64,000 nt of DNA from Beroe forskalii. Its lineage: Eukaryota; Ctenophora; Nuda; Beroida; Beroidae. The notes below the pieces were generated by a model. It did not search any database, was not told where the DNA came from, and saw nothing but the letters and a program-made list of their open reading frames with translations. Positions 53,437 through 64,000 of this stretch are shown here, piece after piece (within the stretch, counting starts at the first letter, position 1; each line of letters begins with the position of its first letter). Position numbers and translations under genes: made by a program. The stretch lies in assembly GCA_011033025.1 (NCBI GenBank), contig WFMF01000081.1, positions 372,001 to 436,000 on the forward strand. The letters run 5' to 3'.

Positions 53437-56400
53437 TATATGGTCAAAGAGAAGTTCGACTTGCCCTTTTTTGAGAATTTTATAGGGTTAACTAAACAAG
53501 CTACTGCTTGCCCCTGTAACAACTCACACATTTCATACATATCAAGACTGGGTAGTATAAAGTTTGGTAACATATTGTCAAAATAACGGAGTCAAACCCT
53601 GTAACATGTGCTGAGATATTCAAGTTTGAAAAAGCATTCAATGTTACAGGTGCACGAGTTACAGGTTCGATTTCAGCAGCCCATATCTCTTTTCCTGAGG
53701 TCGTTAGGATTATGCAACTTTTTTAGACTGGGTAGTATAGGAATTATCTTTTTAAAAGCTGATTTGTGATACATGTGGCAAATTATTATCTCTGTTACAG
53801 GTGGATTAAAAAGGCCATGTTGAAAATCAGATGCTAAAAATATGATATTTTGCCGCACCCAACATATAACTAATTGAGCTAGAAGGTTGAAATTTGCCAA
53901 ATTGTTGATTTTGTTACGTTTGAAGTGTCAATTCGAAAACTTTGTTCCTAACACCACTGTTACAGGTGCAGAAACCTTTCAAAATGCCAATTATTTCAAT
54001 CCTTAAATATTGGCTAAATAAGCTTGTAAATTGCCCAGTGTCATCCATTTATAGCAGATTTCCAACCAAAAACATGTAATTGCATGAAAAACCGACTGTT
54101 GCAGGTTAATAACCTTGTTACAGGTGTTGAGGCTTCTTCATAGTTCCTCTTAGAATGCCTTTATTTCTGCCCCTGTAACAAATGTGAACAAAGCCAAAAT
54201 TATCACACACTGTGCAGAAGGCTTTGTCTAATTGTCTTAAGCAATATTTTCGATTATAAACTTCGTTACAGGTGTAAATCATTTTGTTTAAAGTTCGTGC
54301 AAATAATCCATTTAAGATTTTGCTTTCTTAATTGGAAATTGGCAATCAGGGTCAATTATAACAAAACTATCATGCAATTCACATGCCTATTATGTCGTTC
54401 TGATGTTACAGATGGTTAATGAATCAAAAACCGTGTTACAGGTGCCAAAAACATCGCTAATATGAGGAATTTGGGTGTCACCCTGTAACACTGTTCAAAT
54501 ATCTAAGAGCTAACTAGGCTGATTGAGTCATTATCTATCTAGGTCAATTTAACCACAATTTTAGCCACCCCTAACCTCTGTTACAGGTGCAAATGGCAAA
54601 GTTTCCATCGCAGGTGACGTTGATGATTTTTTATTACAAATACTAGTGTTCTATTCTTCCCATGACCTTGAGTAATATGTTTGTTAGGTCAGTAGAACAC
54701 CTGTAACATGGGGTTTTCAACAATATACAGCATGATTAACACGATATCTAATGATAAGGATGGGTTTTTAATTATAAAAACATAGATATGTAGAAACAAT
54801 GTCTTAACATCACTGGTCAAAATGAATGTCTAATGATTTTTGCCAAATTTCGCACCTGTAACAAGGTTTTTTTACTCAGAATGTTTTTTGCAATAATGAG
54901 TTGTCAAAACTAAGTTAATTATCAGCTTTTGACATTGTTTCAGCCACTTTAAAGAGGTGTTTTACTTACTCTAAATATGTTAAAGGACCTGTTACGTTTG
55001 GAATTCATTTTCTAGAAATGTCACAAAATTCAAGAAATTAATACATTACTTTATTTGAAATCTAATTACGAAATCCGCAAGTCTCTACGACCTACACAAG
55101 CCTAATTAGATGATGATTACGCAAACAGGCTGTGACGTCACAGAATCTATCGCAAGGATACGCTATCATAACAAACACTGTAATTCTAGCCATTTTCACC
55201 CCCTCTTTCAGTTAGATTCCGTTGTTTATCACTTGCAATTGTCCTGTTCCTTGTAATAAATCTTCGCTGACATTAATGAGTTATTAGATGAATATCGGTA
55301 ACGAGCCTTAAGTTTAAATTTGAATCAAAATTCTTTCAATGAATTGAACTGATCGAGTCCATGAAATCCAGCATAGTGTCCATTAGGACTAGGATACAAG
55401 TCGCTTCTCTACACAAGACGAAAGCTGATATCTCTTTCCTGTTCCTAGGCCTCTGAAATTAAGAATAAGTAAAAATATTCTGTATGCAGTGTGCCGTATA
55501 AAAGCTTGTTATACTTTTCATCTTCACCTTTATCAGGAAACAACTTTCCCTTGTTACATGCATATGCCGATACTCGATAGTTCTAATGAATGGACTGGAC
55601 ATTTTCTATGCAGTTGATAAATTGTTGCATTTCAATGACACAGTTTATGCCGTCCCTCATATCTTCTGCAACTAAGATATCATTGCAGCAGTAATCGTCA
55701 CTTTCAGTAGACTTATCTGGACATTTGAAACATCTGCAATTATTCTGCAACTAGCGTTTGCCCGCGAAAATTCGCGGAAACAATTAGCCTGATATACCTG
55801 TGGTTCATCTTGTAGGTATCCAGTAGCTATCAGCTACTTGCTTCATGACGTCATCTTTGATTAGATCACCGCTACCGAGGATTAAAGATATTCGCGGAAA
55901 TGCAACTCACATTACCGTATACTGTGTAATTTGAGATCACCTATATATACAGACAGCATATATTAACATTAGTAAACACATGATATTTATTATGCGAATA
56001 ACTAACGAACGGATGGTCCAATTCAAATTTCCCTTTCATAGTAACCTCCCCCTTAATTGGCTGAAGAAATTGGTTGAAAAAATCAATGAAAAACATCAAA
56101 TGTACTGCTTATATATTCATTACACACACACAGACACAGAGACGCACGAACACTTTGAAATTATTAATATAGATTGTCTGGTCTCTATGTCGGATTCCTC
56201 CGAGTCGAGCGTGCACTAAGCAGAATTGAAGTGGGTAACTGAACATGCCAATATTATCAATATCTATAATTTCAACTCATTGAAACCAATCAGAAGTGTA
56301 TGACTAAGAAACAATCTTTAAGCAATACCAAATTGTGTGTCTAGCAATCGTGAAACATGTGCCGATACTGATCAAGTCAGTGTATGATATAGGTAATATT

Positions 56401-57466
56401 CAATGTATTTTATAATATCTAATGAACTAGATGATATTCAGTATTCTTTAATGAGATTGTAATTAGGAAATTTGATGTCAAGCTGTCATGTGTCCTATAT
56501 CCAGTTATCCGATCAATAGCTAATTATATTTGAAACATTCATCCCGTCTCATTCAGTCATTGTACCACACACTATAGCAGTAATACTGTGTACAGGTCGT
56601 GTAGCGCGGCTCAGAGTAGATTCCGTGACGTCACGTAATAAATATTGAATCGGCTCTAATTAGCGTTAGGAAGCAAATTGAATCATCGGACCTTCACAGA
56701 AGGTCTTTATATCTAATTTGTTATAATATATCAAAAAATTAGCATACATTTTTCCAAACGTAACAGGTCCTTTAAAGAAATTTCACACAGCACCTGTAAC
56801 AGGGGTTGGGAATGGTTCTTGATACTGTTACTCACTTCATAGCTGTACAGAGTGCACATCTACCAAGTGGTTTCATCAAAATAACCTGTCAAGCTATCTT
56901 AAATGGTAGGGGAATTTAAGGGGGTTATCAGGCACCTGTAACAAGGGTTTTGGGCATCGCCTTTACTTTAAGTAACAAATACTATATATATGACAGTAAA
57001 TCAAATGTTTTTGAGTAGAGAAAGTCTTCATGTATGTTACTATATTAAATTTAAGTCAATTTATTGGTAAATTACGAAATTTATTGCCAAATTAAGGAAT
57101 TTTACATAAATTGCTGCACCCAAGTTACAGGAGTGTGACTAAAATCAATTATCTCATCCTAATTATTCAATCCAATGACTTTACAAGACTCAAAACCATA
57201 ATTTATAACATAAAATTAAATATCGTAAGTGTTACAGGTGATTCTAATGCACTATCTGGAGTGAGCTGTTCCACCTGTAACAGAGGGTTTCATATCACCA
57301 CACTGACCATAGACCATCCATCAAGTAATAAACTACATATTGGTTTAATTCCGTATGTTTCAGTACACTAGTGACCCTGTAACATTGAATTTATAGTGAT
57401 ATGGTGTGAAAAAACAGGACTCATTTGCAGAGATAGGGGCAAGTCGAACTTCTCTTTGACCATATA
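53437..57466. mobile_element. TA-flanked TIR element studded with CCTGTAACA, containing a second element
   Basis: Ends TATATGGTCAAAGAGAAG (left) and its complement (right) match over about 30 bp and are flanked by TA. About 20 copies of CACCTGTAACA or its complement are scattered through it, on both strands, except in the nested insert at 54984-56771. Without the insert it is about 2.2 kb. No transposase frame. It lies upstream of the first MED13 exon found, probably in an intron. Confidence 0.8.
54984..56771. mobile_element. TTAA-flanked TIR element nested in the CCTGTAACA element
   Basis: Ends AGGACCTGTTACGTTTGG and CCAAACGTAACAGGTCCT are perfect inverted repeats, each flanked by TTAA (54980-54983, 56772-56775), the target of piggyBac and Kolobok elements. 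The interior lacks the CCTGTAACA word of its host. A 79-codon frame at 55980-56219 shows nothing recognisable, so it is probably non-autonomous. Confidence 0.82.
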
Positions 57467-58315
57467 TAGGAATCTGATATCCTCAAAATCTTATTCATCT
57501 TCAGAATTCGTAAATTACAAAACAAATCATGATTCATGAGTGTGCTAGCAACGTTAATTGATGTGTGTTCAAAGATCTTTGGGGAAAATATTAGGATTTT
57601 TTCCCAAAATTTCGTACTTCAACTTAAATAATTAATCAGGGTTTTTCTCCTTTTTCAAAATTCGAATGAATAAGGAACACCACTGCAAATGCGGTGACTG
57701 GAGGTACTGACGGGAACAGTGAAACCAAACTGCAAGAAATTTCTCAAGAACTGCAAAAATATTATCTGCACCTATGATAGGAAAAATTTTGGAAGAAATC
57801 AAAAAGGCCAAATAATTCTCAAGTAATAATGAATATAAAACGGGAGAACAGCAAACATTAACAAGATAAATTATGATAACTGTCGAATAGCTGTATATTT
57901 GCAGCTATTTGGCCAAATAGTGGCATAATATGACACTTTTTGCCAGATACTTATCATTTAGTCTGAAGAAACTAAAAAAGTAAATCTGAAAAGTAAATCT
58001 ATATTGCTGAGTTCATAGAGGAGCAAATTCTTTATTATTGTTTTGGAAGTCTCAAGAAGGGTGCCTCGTTTGATTTTCCGATGTCTTTGGAAAATTAGAC
58101 TGGATTTCACATAAACTTCCGGGCTTTACAAAAATGAGACCACAGAAATTGTCAAAAAGTTTTCGAGAGAATTACCAAAAAAGAGGTCACAAAATTCCCA
58201 CAATTTATCGCAAAAAATTTGCAATGTAGCAAATTAAACTACCTGAATAGATATGAAACAACCAGATTGTAAATATCAAAACTGCACAATAGATATTCAA
58301 TAACTGCACATCTAT
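57467..58315. other. No gene; a decayed MITE relic near 57560-57680
   Basis: GGATTTTTTCCCAAAATTTCGTAC resembles the inner part of the mariner-like MITE at 12750. The rest is unique AT-rich sequence. Confidence 0.4.
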
Positions 58316-58318
58316 AGT

Positions 58319-58566
58319 TCGTCACCTTAATGTAGAAAGGGCCTAAGTGAAAAAATCAAGTTTCGAGAAAAACGCGTTTAAAGTTTTTTATCGCAATGTA
58401 ATTGTATGTAAATTCGAATCTTTGAAAATTCATAACTTCGCACAGGAATGATATTTTTTGATGAAATAAAAACCAGGAGAAAGATCTCGATGAGATCTTT
58501 CAAATAAAGCAAAAATATTAAAAAGGGCCTATGTGAACTTAAGCCCTTTCTATGTTTAGGTGACGA
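58319..58566. mobile_element. Small TIR element (CGTCACCTTAATG ends)
   Basis: Ends CGTCACCTTAATGTAGAAAG and its approximate complement CTTTCTATGTTTAGGTGACG, plus GGGCCTAAGTG / TAAGCCC. AGTT occurs on both outer sides. It abuts, and probably truncates, the retroelement fragment at 58567-58742. Confidence 0.5.
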
Positions 58567-58742
58567 GTTGTGAATGGTAGATCAAACACTATCTTACATT
58601 TCATAAAGTTCGTAACACACGAATAGTCTAGTCTTGTTTTGTCTGTAATCCGGCTGCAGAGGACTTTTAGAAAGATCTTAGCCTCCATGCCAGAGCCTCC
58701 CGTTACCGAAATTACTAAGGGACAGAACGCTCCTTGTTCCAC
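58539..58742 (-). pseudogene. Retroelement-like protein fragment (TGGxG motif)
   Basis: A 67-codon frame reads QGAFCPLVISVTGGSGMEA, KIFLKVLCSRITDKTRLDY and FMKCKIVFDLPFTTRHL. From memory, a similar G-G-M-G ... F ... L-A-x-x-x-A-x-K ... R-x-x-x-x-F pattern ends many invertebrate retroelement proteins. The last residues come from the neighbouring TIR element. I could not check the family. Confidence 0.35.
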
Positions 58743-59205
58743 AGTTAGGTTGCGGGGTCGTTAGAACACCTCCTCTATCAACCCAGCAATATATAGAGTA
58801 ACTTTAATTAGACACGAGACTCAAAACACCATGTATACTTGCTTATTGTACAATACTAGACACATTTAGTAGTGACATGCGCTCAGAGCTTGCAATGCGG
58901 TATAACACACTTCTACGTATATTACTTGCTGTGCAGACTAAGATTGTATGATTGTATGTACATTGTACTTATGAAGCGGGCACTCAACAGCTATCAGGTG
59001 TTAATGGGATTACTACAGCTGTGACTCCTCCGAAATTGCGTATTACCATTTATCAATAAATTATATCGTTCGATAAACTAATCAAAGTAGTACTACAATT
59101 TGAAGAGGTATACAATTTACAAATTACGCGAATGCCTTAATTGAAGTGTACAGTACGCTTTAATCCGCTGAATTGAAGTATTGGTGGCTTGCATTGTTTT
59201 ACAAA
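58743..59205. other. No feature recognised
   Basis: Unique AT-rich sequence. Confidence 0.5.
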
Positions 59206-59209
59206 TAGA

Positions 59210-59535
59210 GTGTGATCAGGACCTGTGTATTGTGTACAAAAAGTAAGCACAGTATGTACAATTTTCAAAGTGTACATTCGAATTCGATGCGGTGTTAAGT
59301 GCAAATGTGTACAATGTATACAGTATAGGGTACAGTGTGTATTGTGTACAGTGTGTACTGTTGTTAGTGTACACTGCACACTGTACAGTGTATAGTGTAC
59401 AGTGCATACTGCACGGATTACAGTGTGCATAGTGTACAGTGTACACTATGCACACTGTAATCCGTGCAGTATGCACTGTAAACAGTATACTGTACAGTAT
59501 GCAGTGTATAGTGTATAGTGAACAGTGCGAAACGT
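59210..59535. repeat. GTGTACAGTGTGTAC-type repeats
   Basis: Dense GTGTAC, CAGTGTAC and TATAGTG words in both orientations, leading into the 188-bp array. Confidence 0.75.
59398..59480. repeat. Perfect 40-bp hairpin with 3-base loop
   Basis: The arm from 59398 (TACAGTGCATACTGCACGG onward) is exactly complementary to 59441-59480, with AGT between. It lies within the GTGTAC repeat region. Confidence 0.9.
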
Positions 59536-59539
59536 ACAG

Positions 59540-60296
59540 TGAATACTGTACAGTGTACATGTACAATGTATGATGCACAGGTAAACTTCTGTCAGATTCT
59601 GGCAATATGCCATATCATGAAAACGGGGCTGCCTAGCATCCTGAGACATCAGGTGCTGTGCTGAAAGATGAGGGCTCCCACCTTTCTGATGTGGAGACTA
59701 CTATACACTATACACTATACAAGGTACACTTCACACTGAACAGTGTACATGTACAACGTACAATGCACAAGTAAACTTCTGTCAGAATCTGGCAATATGC
59801 CATATCATGAGAACGGGGCTGCCTAGCATCCTGAGATATCAGGTGCAGTGCTGAAAGATGAGGGCTCCCACCTTTCTGATGTGGAGACTACTATACACTA
59901 TATAATACAAGGTACACTCCACACTGAACAGTGTACATGTACAATGTATAATGCACAAGTAAACTTCTGTCAGAATCTGGCAATATGCCATATCATGAGA
60001 ACGGGGCTGCCTAGCATCCTGAGATATCAGGTGCAGTGCTGAAAGATGAGGGCTCCCACCTTTCTGATGTGGAGACTACAATACACTATACAATACAAGG
60101 TACACTCCACACTGTACAGTGTACATGTACAATGTATAATGCACAGGTAAACTTCTGCCAGAATCTGGCAATATGCCATATCATGAGAACGGGGCTGCCT
60201 AGCATCCTGAGACATCAGGTGCAGTGCTGAAAGATGAGGGCTCCCACCTTTCTGATGTGGAGACTACTATACACTATACACTATACAAGGTACACT
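59540..60296. repeat. 188-bp tandem repeat (four copies)
   Basis: GGTACACT recurs at 59723, 59911, 60099 and 60289. The unit contains CAATATGCCATATCATGAGA, GGGCTGCCTAGCATCCTGAG and GCTCCCACCTTTCTGATG. The copies are almost identical, so the array is young. Confidence 0.92.
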
Positions 60297-60299
60297 TCT

Positions 60300-61095
60300 A
60301 TCTCACAATAATTACCTTTCTGTGCTAAGGAAGAAGGGTACACTCACATGAACGCGAACTTCACGAGGATTACCCATATACGTCAATTAGTGTCCATGCT
60401 ACGTACCGTGTATGTTGATAGAAATATGTAGTATCGTGTTACAACAAATCAGAATTTTATTTACATACACACACAAAACACTGCTATTTTAGAAGTTTAT
60501 CAGATAAAATACTCAAATAGCAGTGTTCTGTTACTGTTACAGAGAACTACGTGATCCTATACACGTTCCAAACCTCTAACTGATTACTGGAACTGAAGTT
60601 CCGTATAGATTACTGAACCTGCCCCTTCTATAAACTGAGAGAGTGTTGCAATGTGCCTGTCTTGATTAAATAACCACTGAGTGTTTATTACATCAAGAGG
60701 TGTATTGCAACATTAGACATCCTTAAAGTGCGTGTTGGATAAAGGATGTAGTTCTGCGTCATAATCAATGTGATTGTGTTTTAATCACTGCAAGGGGCTA
60801 CTTTCCACAAGGAAATAATTTCTAAATCTTGGACGGTGGCGTGAGGGAGAGACTGTACGTGACTGGCTAATGCTGTGTAAGACCTGATGTTAAACAAGGT
60901 ACTCCCCTGTCTGATTGTTGCAAAGCAGCGCTCCTACTAACATACTTACATACTTACATACGCACAGCAAATTACACATGTACATAGAGCACATTTTGTG
61001 TACGCTTTGCGGTGTATAACATTATACACACACAACACTGTAAAGTGTTCATTAGCATTAGACGCCGGGGTAGATTACGCTGCTCAGGCAGTGTT
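60300..61095. other. No feature recognised
   Basis: Unique sequence. A short CATACTTACATACTTACATA run lies near 60940. Confidence 0.5.
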
Positions 61096-61099
61096 GCGA

Positions 61100-61305
61100 G
61101 AGGACTGTCACTAATCCCTAATTAGTGCGACACTTAATTAGTAAGTGCGGCACTTAGTAAGTGTAACACTTAATTAGTGCGACAATTCAGTAGTGCGACA
61201 CTTAATGAATGCGACACTTACGAAGTGCGATACTTCAGATGTGCGCAACTTCAGTTGTGCAACACTAAAGTAGTGTGACACTTAAGTTGTGCGACACTTA
61301 ATAAG
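61100..61305. repeat. AGTGCGACACTTAATT short tandem repeats
   Basis: About eleven irregular 16-19-bp units with the self-complementary core AAGTGTCGCACTT in places. Confidence 0.8.
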
Positions 61306-62035
61306 GGGGGTTCACCCCTCATATTTTGAAAACAAAAGTTTGGAACGAAGCCGACAAGTGAATTTAGTTAAATCAGGGCCAATAAGGTAGCTTATACAAA
61401 TATTATAATATGAAGACTATGTAATGGCATAAGGTCATTGATTGTTCTTCATAACACTGGTTGATACAGTTAGTTTTAATATTACTTAGTTACAATTCTA
61501 CAAAAGAGTAATGTTCTAGAGTTACACAGAGCAAGAAATGTGGCAAGGAATTTTCTGGATAATACTATGTAATATTGTGATAATATTATGTTGTTCAGAG
61601 GCATATTATGTTCAGTGGTGATAGATCAGTAATTATGAAATTCTTCACTTTGCTGAAAAACTGTCACTTCTTGAATATATTAGACCTAACAAATATTTAG
61701 GTAACATTGCAGTAGCACTGTAGCAATAAGATACGAAGATATCATGTAAAAGTGACTGTGAGGGTTGAGTAAAATCATAAAACACAGAGACTGTCGAATC
61801 AGTGCAACTCTGTATTTTGTGGATTATAGTAGTCCTATTTTAGTGGAAATAAATGACCCACAAGATAATAAGATTTGTTTGAAAACCAACAATATGCAAC
61901 AATAACATAATTACTAAAAAGGTAAACTGTTATCGAATCGAGACGAAAGGAATGGTGTGTGCGCCACAATACCATAGGTAGTACCATAGAAGTTAGAACA
62001 TTACGTTCATTAGAGTCGCGAGTTTTTGTTTTACA
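61306..62035. other. No feature recognised
   Basis: Unique AT-rich sequence without a supported gene. Confidence 0.5.
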
Positions 62036-62038
62036 TAT

Positions 62039-62235
62039 TGCAAAGCACACCTCCAAGAGCTTCTTTTGAAAACACAAGGAAATATTGCAAAGAAAACCTG
62101 CAAGAGCTTCTATTCGAAACACAAGCAAACACCTGCAAGAGCTTCTTTTCGAAACACAAGGAAATATTATTAAGCACACCTGCAAGAGCTTCTTTTCGAA
62201 ACACAAGCAAACATTTCAAAGCACACCTGCAAGAG
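62039..62235. repeat. ~40-55-bp tandem repeat (four copies)
   Basis: Units contain CACACCTGCAAGAGCTTCTT and TTCGAAACACAAGGAAATAT. Frames across them on both strands are repeat artefacts. Confidence 0.85.
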
Positions 62236-63740
62236 AAGAGAAGGATTTCCAGGAGAGGATGCAGGTGCGCGGCTTCTGAAGGACCAGGTCACCAGGCAAC
62301 GTGCTCTCCAACAGTTTACCCACCTGGGATAACGATAAATTCAATAACATACATACTTACAAATACACGTGAGATAAGTTTGACAGTTGGCAGGATAAGT
62401 TTTTCCTCAATCATAGGAAAACTAGGTTTGTACTCAAGGAGCTTTGTAAAGTCTCTAACTAAGTTTAGGGGGGGTTCAAGCCAAATTTTTGGGAAAACAC
62501 GTTTCTGAGATAACGGTTGACCCAAAAGGTATACCCGTGGGCCAACTTTTTGGCCAGGTTTGGTACTCCCAGACCCACTGGCGCCATAAATGGCGCCGTG
62601 CCCAAATATGGGCATAAAATGGGCATATTTTTTCAAAAGCAACTTGGGCGGGATCTGAGGTGTTAGTCCAACGCATTTTTGCATAAAAATGGGCTGACCC
62701 CCGAAATCGAAAATAACAAGCTGATTTCACATGAATCAGTTCATATTGAGTCTCATGAGGTCACAGAAAAAAGTTTACCAAAATCTGAGTGGGGCAAATA
62801 TGATTTTTTTCGATTTTCCCTCAGGCTCGTAGGCGCGTATGTTCAAAATAGGATATCTCAGCTTCTGAATGAGATACAGAGCTCCATGAATACCTCAAAA
62901 TGACCGCAATGGTCGAATTATGTTGGGCGGATGAGGTTTCCAAGGCTTTAAGACCCTTACTTTTCGAGATATTATCGAAAAACCTACATGCGAGAAGCTT
63001 ATTTGAGCATACGCGGGTAATATGTGTATAATTCCAACAAATTTCGGCATTAGCCACCAAAAATTGAAAATATTAAGCTGATTATGCATGGATGAGATGT
63101 AAGTGGATCAGTTGATGTCACAAAATAGTCTTAATCTAAGTTCTGAGAGGATTGAATCCTGATTTTATGCCATTTCCCTCAAACTAAAAGTCCACATTAT
63201 CAGAAATTATGATTATGTTTGTAGGTTTTGGAATTAGTATTGACTTCATTGTGAGCATTCTGCTTATTAAATGAGTTTGAATCATTCCAATGGCTATTCC
63301 TGCCAGGTTTGAATTGTTAGTGAAGATATGCTCTTAACTCTCAGGAAATAATTGACGGGCTAAGGATCTACAACTGCTTGAGTATGCCAGTGCTAATTAT
63401 ATGATTGGTATCTGAGGTAAGCTTCTAAAATACCAGCAAAGGCTGTATTGAATTGAATTTTGGCTCACGTTCGACCAGTGGCGACAAATTGATGCAATTC
63501 AAGAGGCAGATGTAACAGAACTGCCCATAAAACCCATGATGCAACAACACATGGTTACTTGTGAAGCCCCCTTGGTAGTTAGATTTTGGAATTAGGTTCA
63601 AGGGATATACCTATCCTAAAACCCAACTTTCTTACCATCTTGGAGTGCTTCCAAGACCATTACTTAAACTATTAGACATCCTTTTGGAACCTGAATGATG
63701 ACAATGGAAAGATTCAAAGTGAAATTCTTGAGTTGAGGTT
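62236..63740. other. No gene; diverged dispersed repeat at 62820-63000
   Basis: 62820-63000 is a distant copy of the AAAATGACCGCAATGG repeat at 43130-43470. The rest is unique sequence without a convincing frame. Confidence 0.45.
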
Positions 63741-63744
63741 AACA

Positions 63745-63921
63745 ATGATACATATTCAATCAATCTGCAATATTGTGTTCCAGTCGTCACCATTCTATCG
63801 CTAAATCAGAGAGTCCTCCTCAAGCATGTTAACTTAACATGCTTGAGGAGGACTCTCTGATTTAGCGATAGAATGGTGACGATTGGAACACAATATTGCA
63901 GATTGATTGAATATGTATCAT
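63745..63921. repeat. 177-bp palindrome with 88-bp arms
   Basis: Arms 63745-63832 and 63834-63921 are complementary with a single mismatch (CAGTCG versus CGATTG) around one unpaired base at 63833. Weaker complementarity continues outwards (TTCTTGAGTT against AGCTCAAGAA), which argues for an old inverted duplication with a well-kept centre. Confidence 0.88.
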
Positions 63922-64000
63922 GTATGATTCTTCAATTTTGAGCTCAAGAAATTAGACATTCTATGGAAAATTTCAATCCCTATCTCTGCTTGAGCTTTGT

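Noticed and set aside
59137-59649. Cysteine/histidine/tyrosine-rich frames (for example 59216-59605)
   Set aside because: Translation of GTGTAC repeats, open because of the repeat words only.

Overview
The window looks like a gene-poor, repeat-packed piece of animal nuclear DNA, most likely from a marine invertebrate. I cannot name the phylum. The reasons are spliced genes with GT-AG introns, a Mediator subunit, a rhodopsin-type receptor, a Penelope-like retroelement, Helitrons, a tRNA-derived SINE, many MITEs and many minisatellites. There is no operon, CRISPR array or other prokaryotic feature. Most long open frames are tandem-repeat artefacts. The real genes are chains of short exons, which I joined by splice site and phase.

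Genes. (1) 1-1634 (+): 3' part of a Penelope-like element (RT plus GIY-YIG-like end), broken by a 2-base slip. (2) 11811-12423 (+): last two exons of an unrecognised gene, with a poly(A) signal. (3) 16021-27025 (-): a complete eight-exon class A GPCR gene. All intron phases agree and the exons sum to exactly 439 codons. (4) 37679-39925 (+): an inverted copy of that gene's last two exons, carrying a one-base deletion. (5) 47655-53347 (-): nine 3' exons of a MED13-like Mediator kinase-module gene (593 codons, phases consistent). Its 5' part was not found.

Layout. 1-4.2 kb holds the Penelope piece, a TA-flanked TIR element and a Helitron. 4.9-5.9 kb looks like poor sequence. 5.9-9 kb is a 28-bp minisatellite split by an insertion with an 8-bp target duplication. 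10-14.7 kb holds small elements and gene 2. 14.9-23.6 kb and 37.3-42.1 kb are the two arms of a large inverted duplication containing the 3' end of the GPCR gene. The left arm later gained a 4-kb foldback element (with a Helitron inside it) and a mariner-like MITE. 23.6-27 kb holds the rest of the GPCR gene. 27-37 kb is mostly unrecognised sequence plus a SINE, a 63-bp minisatellite, a third Helitron and an 8-bp-TSD element. 42-46.6 kb is satellite and MITE sequence. 47.6-53.3 kb is MED13. 53.4-57.5 kb is one transposon nested in another. 58-64 kb holds retroelement debris, satellites and two striking palindromes.

Two patterns stand out. First, several minisatellites are anchored on exon boundaries of the two genes: a 3' splice site array, a stop-codon array, a polypyrimidine-tract array, a 5' splice site array and a duplicated acceptor. 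Second, at least four unrelated TA-flanked TIR elements repeat their own terminal motif many times inside themselves. Both are read directly from the sequence. Their biological meaning is inference.
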